From: Mucilaginibacter sp. cycad4
GTDB taxonomy: Bacteria; Bacteroidota; Bacteroidia; Sphingobacteriales; Sphingobacteriaceae
Assembly (NCBI RefSeq): GCF_034263275.1
Contig: NZ_CP139559.1
Coordinates: forward strand, 186,001-250,000
Direction of reading: 5' to 3'
DNA length: 64,000 bases
Below the pieces are notes generated by a model, which was not told the origin of the DNA, did not search any database, and worked only from the letters and a program-made list of their open reading frames with translations. Position numbers and translations under genes: made by a program. Shown piece by piece: positions 56,781 through 64,000 of this stretch (position 1 is its first letter; every line of letters begins with the position of its first letter).

Positions 56781-56809
56781 TCCGTGAGATTAAAGACAGC
56801 TACCCTGGG

Positions 56810-57685
56810 ATGAGCCTGGTGAAGTGCTGTTGTTTACTTGGAGTTACCCGGCAGGCCTATTACCAGCATTTTTGGGAGACAGAAGCGATAAGCTTTGAGC
56901 AGGAAATATTATTAAATGAGGTCCGGGCAATAAGGGCCATACATCCGATTATTGGCGGTAAAAAACTCTATGTTTTGCTGCAGCCTTTTTTGCTTGAGCA
57001 CCGGATAAAAATGGGCAGGGATGCGCTTTTTGATCTGCTTGCTGCTCACTACTTGTTAGTTAGAAAGAAAAGGCGGCGCATACATACTACTCAATCTTTT
57101 CATTGGCTAAGAAAATATCCTAATTGCATAAGAGAAATTATTCCGACTAAAGTGAACGAAATATGGGTGTCAGATATCACTTACTACAGGACAAAGAAGG
57201 GATTCGTTTATATCAGTTTTATAACGGATGCCTATAGTAAAAAGATCGTCGGCTATCATGCCGCTGATACACTGGATGCAGTTCACACACTTAGTGCTTT
57301 ACAAATGGCCATTAAAGAAAGTGACCAGCCTTTGACTGGCTTAATACATCATTCAGACAGAGGTGTTCAGTACTGTAGCTATGATTATGTAAAGCTATTA
57401 CAGGACAATGAAATAATCATCAGCATGACCGAAAACGGAGACCCTTTAGAGAACGCAGTAGCGGAACGGATAAATGGAATAATGAAACAGGAGTACCTGG
57501 AACATCATATACTTAATGATAAAAACCAGGTTATGGAACTTTTAGCTAAGTCTGTAAACACTTATAATAAGCTAAGGCCTCACATGAGTTGCAATATGCT
57601 TACACCTGAGATCGTACATCAAAATAACCTATCTGTACAGCGAAATTGGAAAAGTTATTATAATTCAAAAAATGTCAATCTGTAA
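56810..57685 (+). CDS. IS3-family transposase OrfB (DDE integrase)
   Basis: This protein has 291 residues from the ATG at 56810. The frame is open further upstream into orfA and is probably expressed as an OrfAB fusion. An HTH_21 segment leads into the rve integrase core, with catalytic Asp in WVSDITYYR, Asp in HHSDRGVQYCS and Glu in ENAVAERINGIMKQEY. All three are present, so the element could be active. The stop codon lies in the first of the three subterminal right-end repeats. Confidence 0.93.
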   Translation: MSLVKCCCLLGVTRQAYYQHFWETEAISFEQEILLNEVRAIRAIHPIIGGKKLYVLLQPFLLEHRIKMGRDALFDLLAAHYLLVRKKRRRIHTTQSFHWLRKYPNCIREIIPTKVNEIWVSDITYYRTKKGFVYISFITDAYSKKIVGYHAADTLDAVHTLSALQMAIKESDQPLTGLIHHSDRGVQYCSYDYVKLLQDNEIIISMTENGDPLENAVAERINGIMKQEYLEHHILNDKNQVMELLAKSVNTYNKLRPHMSCNMLTPEIVHQNNLSVQRNWKSYYNSKNVNL

Positions 57686-57769
57686 ACCTATTTTAGGACT
57701 AATCAATAATGTAAACCTATAGCAGGATTAATCAATTAAACTGTAAACTTATTTTAGGACGATACAGCC

Positions 57770-57930
57770 CAAGTCTCCAAACGCGCATTCCTCCGCTCAA
57801 GACTTGCGCTAAAGAGTGCATTATTGGCGCAAGTGTTGAGCGATGGCCCGTGTACATGCTCACTTGTGCCTGCAGATAGCACAAGTCTCCAAACGCGCAT
57901 TTCTCCGCTCAAGACTTGCGCTAAAGAGTG
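57770..57930. repeat. Right part of repeat unit 1 and complete unit 2
   Basis: 57770-57818 completes the unit broken by the IS. 57819-57930 is an intact 112-bp copy. Joined, unit 1 and unit 2 agree at 108 of 112 positions. Each unit is palindromic (gcgcaagtgttgagcg against cgctcaagacttgcgc) and belongs to the CACAAGTC family seen at 885 and 10623. Confidence 0.85.
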
Positions 57931-57933
57931 CAG

Positions 57934-58044
57934 CAGTTTTCTTCGTAGAGACGCATCACATGCGTCTTCCGTATGCAAATTACGAATAAATTAATTTGTC
58001 TGATACTTTGTCCTATGGGAGCCGCATGTAATGCGCCTCTACAA
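57934..58044. repeat. GTAGAGACGCAT-family inverted repeat
   Basis: cgtagagacgcatcacatgc faces gcatgtaatgcgcctctaca across about 60 nt. It is related to 3749-3826. The remainder of the gap to the M1 peptidase gene shows nothing else. Confidence 0.7.
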
Positions 58045-58120
58045 AACACGTTTTACAGATCATCAACTTTTGTTATATTGAGCAGTAAAAATTTCAAATC
58101 CCCGTTTATTAATTATTAAT

Positions 58121-60079
58121 ATGTTAAAACCCCTACAAAACATAAAATTCATCATAGCCGGTCTGTTATTATTTATTGCTCACATCACCTCAGCCCAAAC
58201 AAAATACCGTCCTGCTGATCTGTTCCCAGCCCTGCCCTTACTGCCTCCGGGCAATCCATACCGTACCGCCACCGGCGAACCGGGACCTGCTTACTGGCAA
58301 AACAAAGCCGATTATGCAATTGATGTAGCTCTTGACGATAAAACCAATGTAATTACCGGCACTGCTACCATTACCTACACCAACAATAGCCCGAAGACAC
58401 TTTCTGCCTTGTGGTTACAATTGGAGCAAAATGTATTTAAAAAAGATTCGCGGGGGATCCAATCCAAATTGTTCCTTTACCAGGATCCTGAAAAAACTAC
58501 TCCCGACGGCGGGTACCAGGTAGAAGGTGTACGGCTTGCAGGCAATAAAAGCGGGAATATTAAATATCATATTTATGATACCCACATGCAGCTTGAACTT
58601 TCACAGCCCCTTTTAAGCGGGCAGGCCATAAGCTTTAGCATCCGCTATCGGTATAACTTCCCGGTAAATTATAAAAATGCCGATTTCCTGGTTAATCGAA
58701 CCGATATCCTCCCAACCAAAAACGGCAATATTTATGCAGTAGCACAATGGTACCCCAGGATGTGCGTGTTAGATGACATAGAAGGATGGAACACGCTACC
58801 TTATTTGGGCAATGGTGAGTTTTACCTCGAGTATGGCAATTTCAGGGTTAACATCACAGTGCCTGCAGGCCTTCTTGTTGAAAGCTCGGGCGATTTACTT
58901 AATCCTGAAGAAGTGCTAACGCCATCTGCATTAAAGCGCTGGCAAGCAGCCAAACAAAGTGATTTACCCGTGCAGATCCGCACGGCAAAGGAAGTAACCG
59001 ATCCGTCGTCGAGACCTGCTAAAACAACCTGTACATGGAAGTTTAAACTGGATAATGCCCGTGATTTTGCCTGGACTGCCTCGCGTTCATTTGTTTGGGA
59101 GGCTTTGAGTTTTAAGCTTGTTGATGGTAAAAGGATAATGGGCAGCTCATTATACCCCATTGAATCGGAGAAGCAAAACAGCTGGAAGCGTTCGTCAGAA
59201 TATATCAAATTTACTTTGCAGCATTTTTCGGAGAAATGGTTCCCATACCCTTATAATAAAGCGGTTAACGTAGCCTCAAACCTTGATGGCATGGAGTATC
59301 CTGGTATGGTTTTTTGTTCGGCAAAAGACACCGGCAATATGTACTTTGCAGTAGTAAATCATGAACTTGGGCATACCTGGTTCCCGATGGTTGTGGGCAG
59401 CAATGAGCGCAAATACGCCTGGATGGACGAAGGGTTTAATATGTTCATTGATAAAATAGCTGCCAAAGTTTTTAACAAGGGTGAATTTATAGGTTATACG
59501 GAGATCGACAGTCCGCTTGATTCCCTGTTTTCAGAAAAGTTATTGCCTATCGTTACCCGGCCCGATGCTTTGCCTGGTAACCAGGTATATCCGTTGCAGT
59601 ATCAAAAGGTGGCTTATTCCTTAGCACTTTTGCGAAACCAGATTTTAGGTCAGGAGCGCTTTGACCGTGCCTTCAGAAAATACATTCGTGATTGGGCCTA
59701 TAAACATCCAACCCCATGGGACTTTTTTAGGAGTATGGATAGTTCGGCCGGTGAAGACCTGACCTGGTTCTGGAAATCGATGTTTCTGGAAAATTATCGT
59801 CTCGATCAAAAGATAACCAAAGTGGAAAGTTCGGTTGGTGCTCAACCCAACATCACCATTGAAAATATGGATAAAGCTGCCATGCCGCTAATAGTTGAAA
59901 TAACCTATGCCGATGGCTCAACAGAACATCGTGAATTCCCGGTTGAAATTTGGGAGTATAGCAGCGTTTATACTTTTACCGGTGATAAAAAAGCAGCTGT
60001 TGTAAAAGTTGCTATTGATCCGGATAAGGTCTATCCGGATGTGGATAGGAGCAATAATGGTTATGAGGTGAAAAAGTAA
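58121..60079 (+). CDS. M1-family zinc metallopeptidase, secreted
   Basis: This 652-residue protein has a signal peptide (residues 1-26, ending SAQ), an N-terminal beta-sandwich of the aminopeptidase N type, and a gluzincin catalytic domain. The zinc site is His414-Glu415-x-x-His418 (NHELGHTWFP) with Glu437 in WMDEGFN. No clear GxMEN motif is seen; DGMEYPGMVF near residue 390 takes that place. A C-terminal strand-rich domain follows. It is probably a periplasmic aminopeptidase. Confidence 0.92.
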   Translation: MLKPLQNIKFIIAGLLLFIAHITSAQTKYRPADLFPALPLLPPGNPYRTATGEPGPAYWQNKADYAIDVALDDKTNVITGTATITYTNNSPKTLSALWLQLEQNVFKKDSRGIQSKLFLYQDPEKTTPDGGYQVEGVRLAGNKSGNIKYHIYDTHMQLELSQPLLSGQAISFSIRYRYNFPVNYKNADFLVNRTDILPTKNGNIYAVAQWYPRMCVLDDIEGWNTLPYLGNGEFYLEYGNFRVNITVPAGLLVESSGDLLNPEEVLTPSALKRWQAAKQSDLPVQIRTAKEVTDPSSRPAKTTCTWKFKLDNARDFAWTASRSFVWEALSFKLVDGKRIMGSSLYPIESEKQNSWKRSSEYIKFTLQHFSEKWFPYPYNKAVNVASNLDGMEYPGMVFCSAKDTGNMYFAVVNHELGHTWFPMVVGSNERKYAWMDEGFNMFIDKIAAKVFNKGEFIGYTEIDSPLDSLFSEKLLPIVTRPDALPGNQVYPLQYQKVAYSLALLRNQILGQERFDRAFRKYIRDWAYKHPTPWDFFRSMDSSAGEDLTWFWKSMFLENYRLDQKITKVESSVGAQPNITIENMDKAAMPLIVEITYADGSTEHREFPVEIWEYSSVYTFTGDKKAAVVKVAIDPDKVYPDVDRSNNGYEVKK

Positions 60080-60274
60080 ACTGTTTTCATGTAGAAAACG
60101 AAGAGCACGCTGACTCATTCTTCATCACGTGATTGCGAGTTTTAAATCCGGCTGGCTCTGAAGGAAAGATAACATATGCCTATCGTCATGCCGAATTTAT
60201 TTCGGCACCCCATAGGACAGGTAACCGCTTTGCTTGGTATGGCCGCTTAGCGAGTGAGGTGCTGAAACAAGTTT
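60080..60274. repeat. Gene-free region with GTCATGCCGAA repeat
   Basis: A diverged copy of the 19514-19613 palindrome (cgtcatgccgaatttatttc ... gtgctgaaacaagttt) lies at about 60165-60274. It is immediately followed by the tandem duplication at the fmt 3' end. Confidence 0.65.
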
Positions 60275-60487
60275 TGTCCCATCAGGGCCTCTCGTTGAGG
60301 ACCCTGATGTACTGCGAGGATTCTCTTACAATTTAACTCCCCTCAAAAAATCCTCAATATCCATACGTTTCTTGCCTTTTCTGTCCCATCAGGGTCTCTC
60401 GAAGAGGACCCTGATGTTCTGCGAGGGGGTTCTTACAACTTCACGCCCCTCAAAAAATCCTCAATACCCATCCGTTTCTTGCCTTCT
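60275..60487. repeat. Tandem duplication including the 3' end of fmt
   Basis: Unit A (60275-60380) and unit B (60381-60487) are direct repeats of about 106 bp. Unit B holds the last 18 codons and stop of fmt plus a hairpin (catcagggtc / gaccctgatg). Unit A holds a diverged copy of the same codons (KKRMDIEDFLRGVKL, stop on the minus strand) and hairpin, detached from the gene. Confidence 0.85.
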
Positions 60488-61350
60488 AATTGAATGTCTT
60501 TTAGCAATACAAAACCATCCTTAGCGGCAAATTTCAGATAGGTTTTATTGTCGGTTAAAAAGCCGCCGGGTTGTATGGCTGGTTCTGATAATTGATATTC
60601 AGATGCATAAACCTTCAGGCTTTTGCCATTAAGCTCGGTATAAGCGGTTGGCACCGGGCTCAGGCCGCGAATTTTGTTATAAATAGACAAGGCCGGCTGT
60701 GTCCAGTCAATCCGGCAATCATCCTTAAAAATCTTTGGTGCGTGTTTTAATTCTGTTCCTTCAGCTAATTGCGATTGCGGGTGTTCGTTGTAACGGCCGC
60801 TTTCAACCGCTTTAACTGTTTTTACCAATAATCCGGCACCTTTGTTCATCAGGCGGTCATGCAGTTCGCCGGCATCTTCATGGCCTGTAAGGGTTATTTT
60901 TTCGGTAAACAGGATGTTACCGGTATCAATATCATGTTTTAAAAAGAAGGTAGTAACGCCGCTTTCCTTTTCGCCGTTAATCAGCGCCCAGTTAATTGGC
61001 GCGGCGCCGCGGTATTGAGGCAACAAGGAGGCGTGTAAATTTATAGTGCCTTTGGCAGGCATATTCCAAACAGCTTCGGGCAGCATCCTGAAGGCTACTA
61101 CAACCTGCAGATCGGCTTTCAAGGCTTTTAATTCGGCAATAAAGTTTTCATTCTTAAGTTTTTCGGGTTGGAGCACTTTTAAACCATTAGCTACAGCATA
61201 TTGTTTAACAGCCGATTCACTAACTTTTTGCCCCCTTCCGGCCGGTTTATCAGGCGCTGTAACAACAGCAACGATATCACTGCCGGCTTTAATTAAAGCG
61301 TCTAACGAGGCAACGGCAAACTGGGGGGTCCCCATAAATATAATTCTCAT
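60433..61350 (-). CDS. fmt: Methionyl-tRNA formyltransferase
   Basis: This 305-residue enzyme formylates initiator Met-tRNA using 10-formyl-THF. The N-terminal hydrolase-fold domain has FMGTPQFAVASLDALI at residues 5-20, and the catalytic Asn104-x-His106 lies in TINLHASLLPQYRGAAP. The catalytic Asp is in HDIDTGNI near residue 141. A C-terminal OB-like domain ends in IEDFLRGVKL. It probably shares a transcript with the DUF1343 gene, 33 nt upstream. Its last codons are duplicated downstream. Confidence 0.96.
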   Translation of the reverse strand: MRIIFMGTPQFAVASLDALIKAGSDIVAVVTAPDKPAGRGQKVSESAVKQYAVANGLKVLQPEKLKNENFIAELKALKADLQVVVAFRMLPEAVWNMPAKGTINLHASLLPQYRGAAPINWALINGEKESGVTTFFLKHDIDTGNILFTEKITLTGHEDAGELHDRLMNKGAGLLVKTVKAVESGRYNEHPQSQLAEGTELKHAPKIFKDDCRIDWTQPALSIYNKIRGLSPVPTAYTELNGKSLKVYASEYQLSEPAIQPGGFLTDNKTYLKFAAKDGFVLLKDIQLEGKKRMGIEDFLRGVKL

Positions 61351-61383
61351 AGTATGTTTAGGTATTAGATGTGCTTTATTTTG

Positions 61384-62625
61384 TTATTCGTATAGTAAAT
61401 ATTTTTTGCGTGTGGCTTTAAACTTAGTTAGTCCGGGTTGCCAGCCGGCACGGATCTCTTCTTCGGTTTTGCCGGTTTCAATTTGTTTCCTTAGTTCGGC
61501 TGTACCTGTAAGCTTTATAAAATAGGCATTAAAGAAATGGTCCTTGTCGGGGAAGGCGTTATATAACTCCAGGAGCCATTTCAAATTAATAACACCTGTA
61601 CCGGTGATATCAGTTGGCGGAATATTTTGCAGATTGATGCCAAAACATTCCTGGTCTTTCTGCGGTGGGTTCTCGCTCATACCCGGGATACTTTTTGGCG
61701 TGAACGAAAAACTGTATTTCCCCTTCAGCGCCGGGTGCCCCAGCACGGCAAAGGGGAAGAGTGTACCCCTGCCCAGGCTAAATGTTGTGCCTTCAAATAA
61801 GCAGGTACTCGGATATAATAAAATCGATATAGGCGTATTTAAGTTGGGCGAAGGGTTTACGGGTAAGGTATAAGGCAAATTATGTTTATAATTAGCCACT
61901 TTAATGATCTTCAGCTTGCATTTAACCCCATTTTTTAACCAGCCTTCACCGTTTATCATTTGGGCGTATTCGCCAATAGTCATACCATGGGCAATAGGGA
62001 TAGGGTGCATGCCCACAAATGAGCGGTTAACCGTATCCAGGATTGGGCCGTCAATTAAATAACCGTTGGGGTTTGGGCGGTCAAATATCATGAGCTCTAC
62101 ATTGTTTTCGGCACAGGCCTCCATTAAATAATGCAGGGTTGAGATATAAGTGTAAAAGCGTACGCCAACATCCTGTATATCAAATATCATGAGGTCGATG
62201 CCCTTCAAATCAGCAGGGGTTGGTTTGTAATGCTTGTTACCGTACAGCGATATTACAGATAAACCGGTTTTAGGGTCTTTAGTGTCGCCAACGGTAGCGC
62301 CGTTGCTGGCATTGCCCCTGAAACCATGCTCAGGGCCGAAGATTTTTTTTACGCTTACCCCTAAATGCACCAAACTATCTACACTGGCAGTTAAATTTTT
62401 ACCAATAACCGAAGTTTGATTAATAACCATCCCTATATTTTTCCCCTTAAGATAGTTAATATATTGCGAAACTTGATCGGCCCCGGGAATAATGGGGCTG
62501 TTTTTTTTGTTTTTTTGGATGGATGCCGTCTTGCAGCTTTTACAATCAGTTGCCTGGCTGCATGCCGTGTTTGCAAGTAAAACTGTTATAAGGGCAAATC
62601 GTAAAAAAGCACAAATCTTATTCAT
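61384..62625 (-). CDS. DUF1343 exo-beta-N-acetylmuramidase-like lipoprotein
   Basis: This 413-residue protein has a lipoprotein-type signal with Cys in LANTACS near residue 22. The DUF1343 (NamZ) fold is recognisable from GKNIGMVINQTSVIGKNLTA, KIFGPEHGFRGNASNGA, DIQDVGVRFYTYISTLHYLM and FDRPNPNGYLIDGPILD. Characterised members remove terminal MurNAc from peptidoglycan fragments, so it probably acts in cell-wall recycling in the periplasm. The signal peptide is followed by a Cys-rich CKSCKTAS and Lys-rich linker. Confidence 0.88.
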   Translation of the reverse strand: MNKICAFLRFALITVLLANTACSQATDCKSCKTASIQKNKKNSPIIPGADQVSQYINYLKGKNIGMVINQTSVIGKNLTASVDSLVHLGVSVKKIFGPEHGFRGNASNGATVGDTKDPKTGLSVISLYGNKHYKPTPADLKGIDLMIFDIQDVGVRFYTYISTLHYLMEACAENNVELMIFDRPNPNGYLIDGPILDTVNRSFVGMHPIPIAHGMTIGEYAQMINGEGWLKNGVKCKLKIIKVANYKHNLPYTLPVNPSPNLNTPISILLYPSTCLFEGTTFSLGRGTLFPFAVLGHPALKGKYSFSFTPKSIPGMSENPPQKDQECFGINLQNIPPTDITGTGVINLKWLLELYNAFPDKDHFFNAYFIKLTGTAELRKQIETGKTEEEIRAGWQPGLTKFKATRKKYLLYE

Positions 62626-62710
62626 AAAATATTGAGTTGAAACAATTTTAAAAGTAGCAGGTTTAACAGCAAAACCGCATATTTGCGAAGGTACAAAAAA
62701 TCAGTCTGCA

Positions 62711-63931
62711 TTGAGTTTCGCCTCCTTTATATCAGCCCGTATAACATTTAAATCAAAACGCACATTTTCAAAACTGATAGTGCGTATTGCAATTATAGGC
62801 ATTATGCTGGGCCTTGGTGTAATGATACTGTCACTTGCTATCGTTAAAGGGTTTAAACACGAAATCCGCAATAAAGTTCGTGGCTTTGCCGGCGATATCC
62901 GTGTAGTAAAGTTCGACCTGAATAACTCTTACCAAAGTTCCTCATTTCCTGCTGATAGCGAATTTGTTAAGCGCGCGCTCAAAAGCCCGTTTATTACCCA
63001 TGTAATGCCGGTGGCTACCAAACCGGGCATTGTTAAGGCCAATAACGAAATTGAAGGTGTGGTACTTAAGGGCGTTGACAAAAACTACGACTGGAGCTAC
63101 TTTAAAAAAATGATGGTTGCCGGCGAGGTGATCAGTTTTGCCGATTCGGTTGAGGCGCAAAAGGAGATCATGATTTCCCAAACAACGGCCGACAGGCTTA
63201 AACTGAAAGTAGGGGATAAGCTGCTGATGTATTTTGTGCAGGAGCCATTGCGTAAACGCCAGTTTAAAATAAAAGGCATTTTTAACATCGGGGTTGAAGA
63301 GGTTGATAAAACCTTTGTAATCGGTGCCTTATCGCTCATTAACCGCCTTAACGACTGGAAGCCGAACGAGATAGGCCAGTATGAACTACGCGTAGCCGAT
63401 TTTGATCATATCAATGAAGCTGCCTATGCGCTCGAGACTGTTTTGCCTGTAAAATTGAAAGAGTATACCATTGAAGAAGATTATCCTACCATATTTGAAT
63501 GGCTCAACCTGCTCGATGTTAATTCGATAGTGATGCTGGTATTGATGGTAGCGGTTGCCGTAATCAATATGATATCGGCCTTGCTGATCATGATCCTTGA
63601 ACGAACCGCTATGATTGGGATGCTCAAAGCCATGGGGGCATCCAACTGGGCTATCCGCAAAATCTTCCTGATCAATGCCAGCTACCTGATAGGGTTAGGA
63701 CTGCTGCTGGGTAATTTACTGGGAATAGGCCTGGGATATTTCCAGATGTACACGCATTTTTTCCAATTGGACCAGGCTTCCTATTATATGACCTTTGTGC
63801 CTGTTGAGTTTAATGTTTTTGATATTGTTGCCCTCAATATTGGCACGCTGATCATTTGTCTGCTGGTCCTTATCATTCCATCAACGCTGGTAAGCAGGAT
63901 CTCGCCGGTAAAGGCTATCCAGTTTAAATAA
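62711..63931 (+). CDS. FtsX-like ABC transporter permease (LolC/E type)
   Basis: This 406-residue inner-membrane protein begins SFASFISARITFKSKRTFS, the typical start of LolC/LolE permeases. It has four hydrophobic helices: residues 24-46, then a long periplasmic MacB_PCD-like domain, and three near 270-295, 315-345 and 372-396. The start is a TTG at 62711. It probably works with an ATPase encoded elsewhere to move lipoproteins to the outer membrane. It is divergent from the DUF1343-fmt pair. Confidence 0.9.
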   Translation: MSFASFISARITFKSKRTFSKLIVRIAIIGIMLGLGVMILSLAIVKGFKHEIRNKVRGFAGDIRVVKFDLNNSYQSSSFPADSEFVKRALKSPFITHVMPVATKPGIVKANNEIEGVVLKGVDKNYDWSYFKKMMVAGEVISFADSVEAQKEIMISQTTADRLKLKVGDKLLMYFVQEPLRKRQFKIKGIFNIGVEEVDKTFVIGALSLINRLNDWKPNEIGQYELRVADFDHINEAAYALETVLPVKLKEYTIEEDYPTIFEWLNLLDVNSIVMLVLMVAVAVINMISALLIMILERTAMIGMLKAMGASNWAIRKIFLINASYLIGLGLLLGNLLGIGLGYFQMYTHFFQLDQASYYMTFVPVEFNVFDIVALNIGTLIICLLVLIIPSTLVSRISPVKAIQFK

Positions 63932-63952
63932 GTTTAACCAGCCTGGTTATAA

Positions 63953-63999
63953 TCAAATGGCTGACAGGAGGCACCTACGGAGCCTGGTTTCATTTGATT
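63953..63999. repeat. Short inverted repeat at window end
   Basis: aatcaaatg (63953-63961) faces catttgatt (63991-63999), with an internal aggcacctacggagcct. It may be a terminator-like or dispersed element; the window ends here. Confidence 0.45.
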
Positions 64000-64000
64000 T

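Larger units (their letters stand above)
56360..57766 (+). mobile_element. IS3-family insertion sequence, 1407 bp, complete
   Basis: The termini are TG...CA. The inverted ends share GTCCTAAAATA and GTTTACA (56360-56384 against 57742-57766 reversed). The element is flanked by gcc on both sides (56357-56359 and 57767-57769). It contains orfA and orfB with a programmed-frameshift signal. The right end carries three copies of a TGTAAAC-TATTTTAGGAC-like word at 57681, 57710 and 57742, about 30 bp apart. Confidence 0.93.

Overview
This window looks like a stretch of chromosome from a Bacteroidota member of the Sphingobacteriaceae, most likely a Mucilaginibacter- or Pedobacter-like organism. The support is Bacteroidota-type promoters (TAnnTTTG) in front of many genes, almost no Shine-Dalgarno sequences, bacillithiol biosynthesis (bshB1), DUF4783/DUF4294/DUF1343 family genes, and the very high density of dispersed intergenic palindromes. 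No rRNA, tRNA or CRISPR array was recognised.

Layout. 1-9073: the 3' part of glutamate racemase, then the membrane-arm half of respiratory complex I (nuoH-I-J-K-L-M-N) without nuoA-G. 9169-17322: ammonium transporter, RibD/DHFR-like reductase, Kup potassium transporter, AlkB-like dioxygenase, and a secreted amidohydrolase behind an 800-bp gene-free nest of palindromes. 17495-28231: PurF-type amidotransferase, LysE exporter, FucP-like sugar transporter, dCMP deaminase, cytidylate kinase, ArfB, LpxR-like outer-membrane protein, DUF1801 protein and Lon. 28601-35283: TPR protein, a lipoprotein overlapping gpmI, DUF4783, nadC, plsY, an M48 lipoprotein protease and a frameshifted DUF2071 gene. 35284-40140: two different IS110-family elements around a DUF3050 gene. 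40144-56270: PabC-like aminotransferase, RluA-family pseudouridine synthase, ACC-deaminase-like enzyme, PAS/GAF sensor kinase, lysine 6-aminotransferase, bshB1-gpx-DUF4294, RelA/SpoT, then fur - DUF6922-like - AbiEii-like nucleotidyltransferase - purA, and PabB. 56297-58044: an IS3-family element inside a tandem palindromic repeat. 58121-63931: M1 aminopeptidase, fmt, DUF1343 (NamZ-like) and a LolC/E-type permease.

Most genes are housekeeping. The accessory signal lies between them. All three transposons sit inside palindromic intergenic repeats. For the IS3 copy the pre-insertion locus can be rebuilt to the base, with a 3-bp target duplication and a 112-bp repeat unit present twice. Several genes have a TAnnTTTG promoter core only 3-4 nt before the start codon, which predicts leaderless mRNAs. 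A putative toxin-antitoxin pair is wired into the fur-purA gene string. The 3' end of fmt has been tandemly duplicated, and a terminator hairpin is encoded inside a lipoprotein signal sequence. No wholly new multi-gene system was identified with confidence; the strongest leads are listed in the findings.
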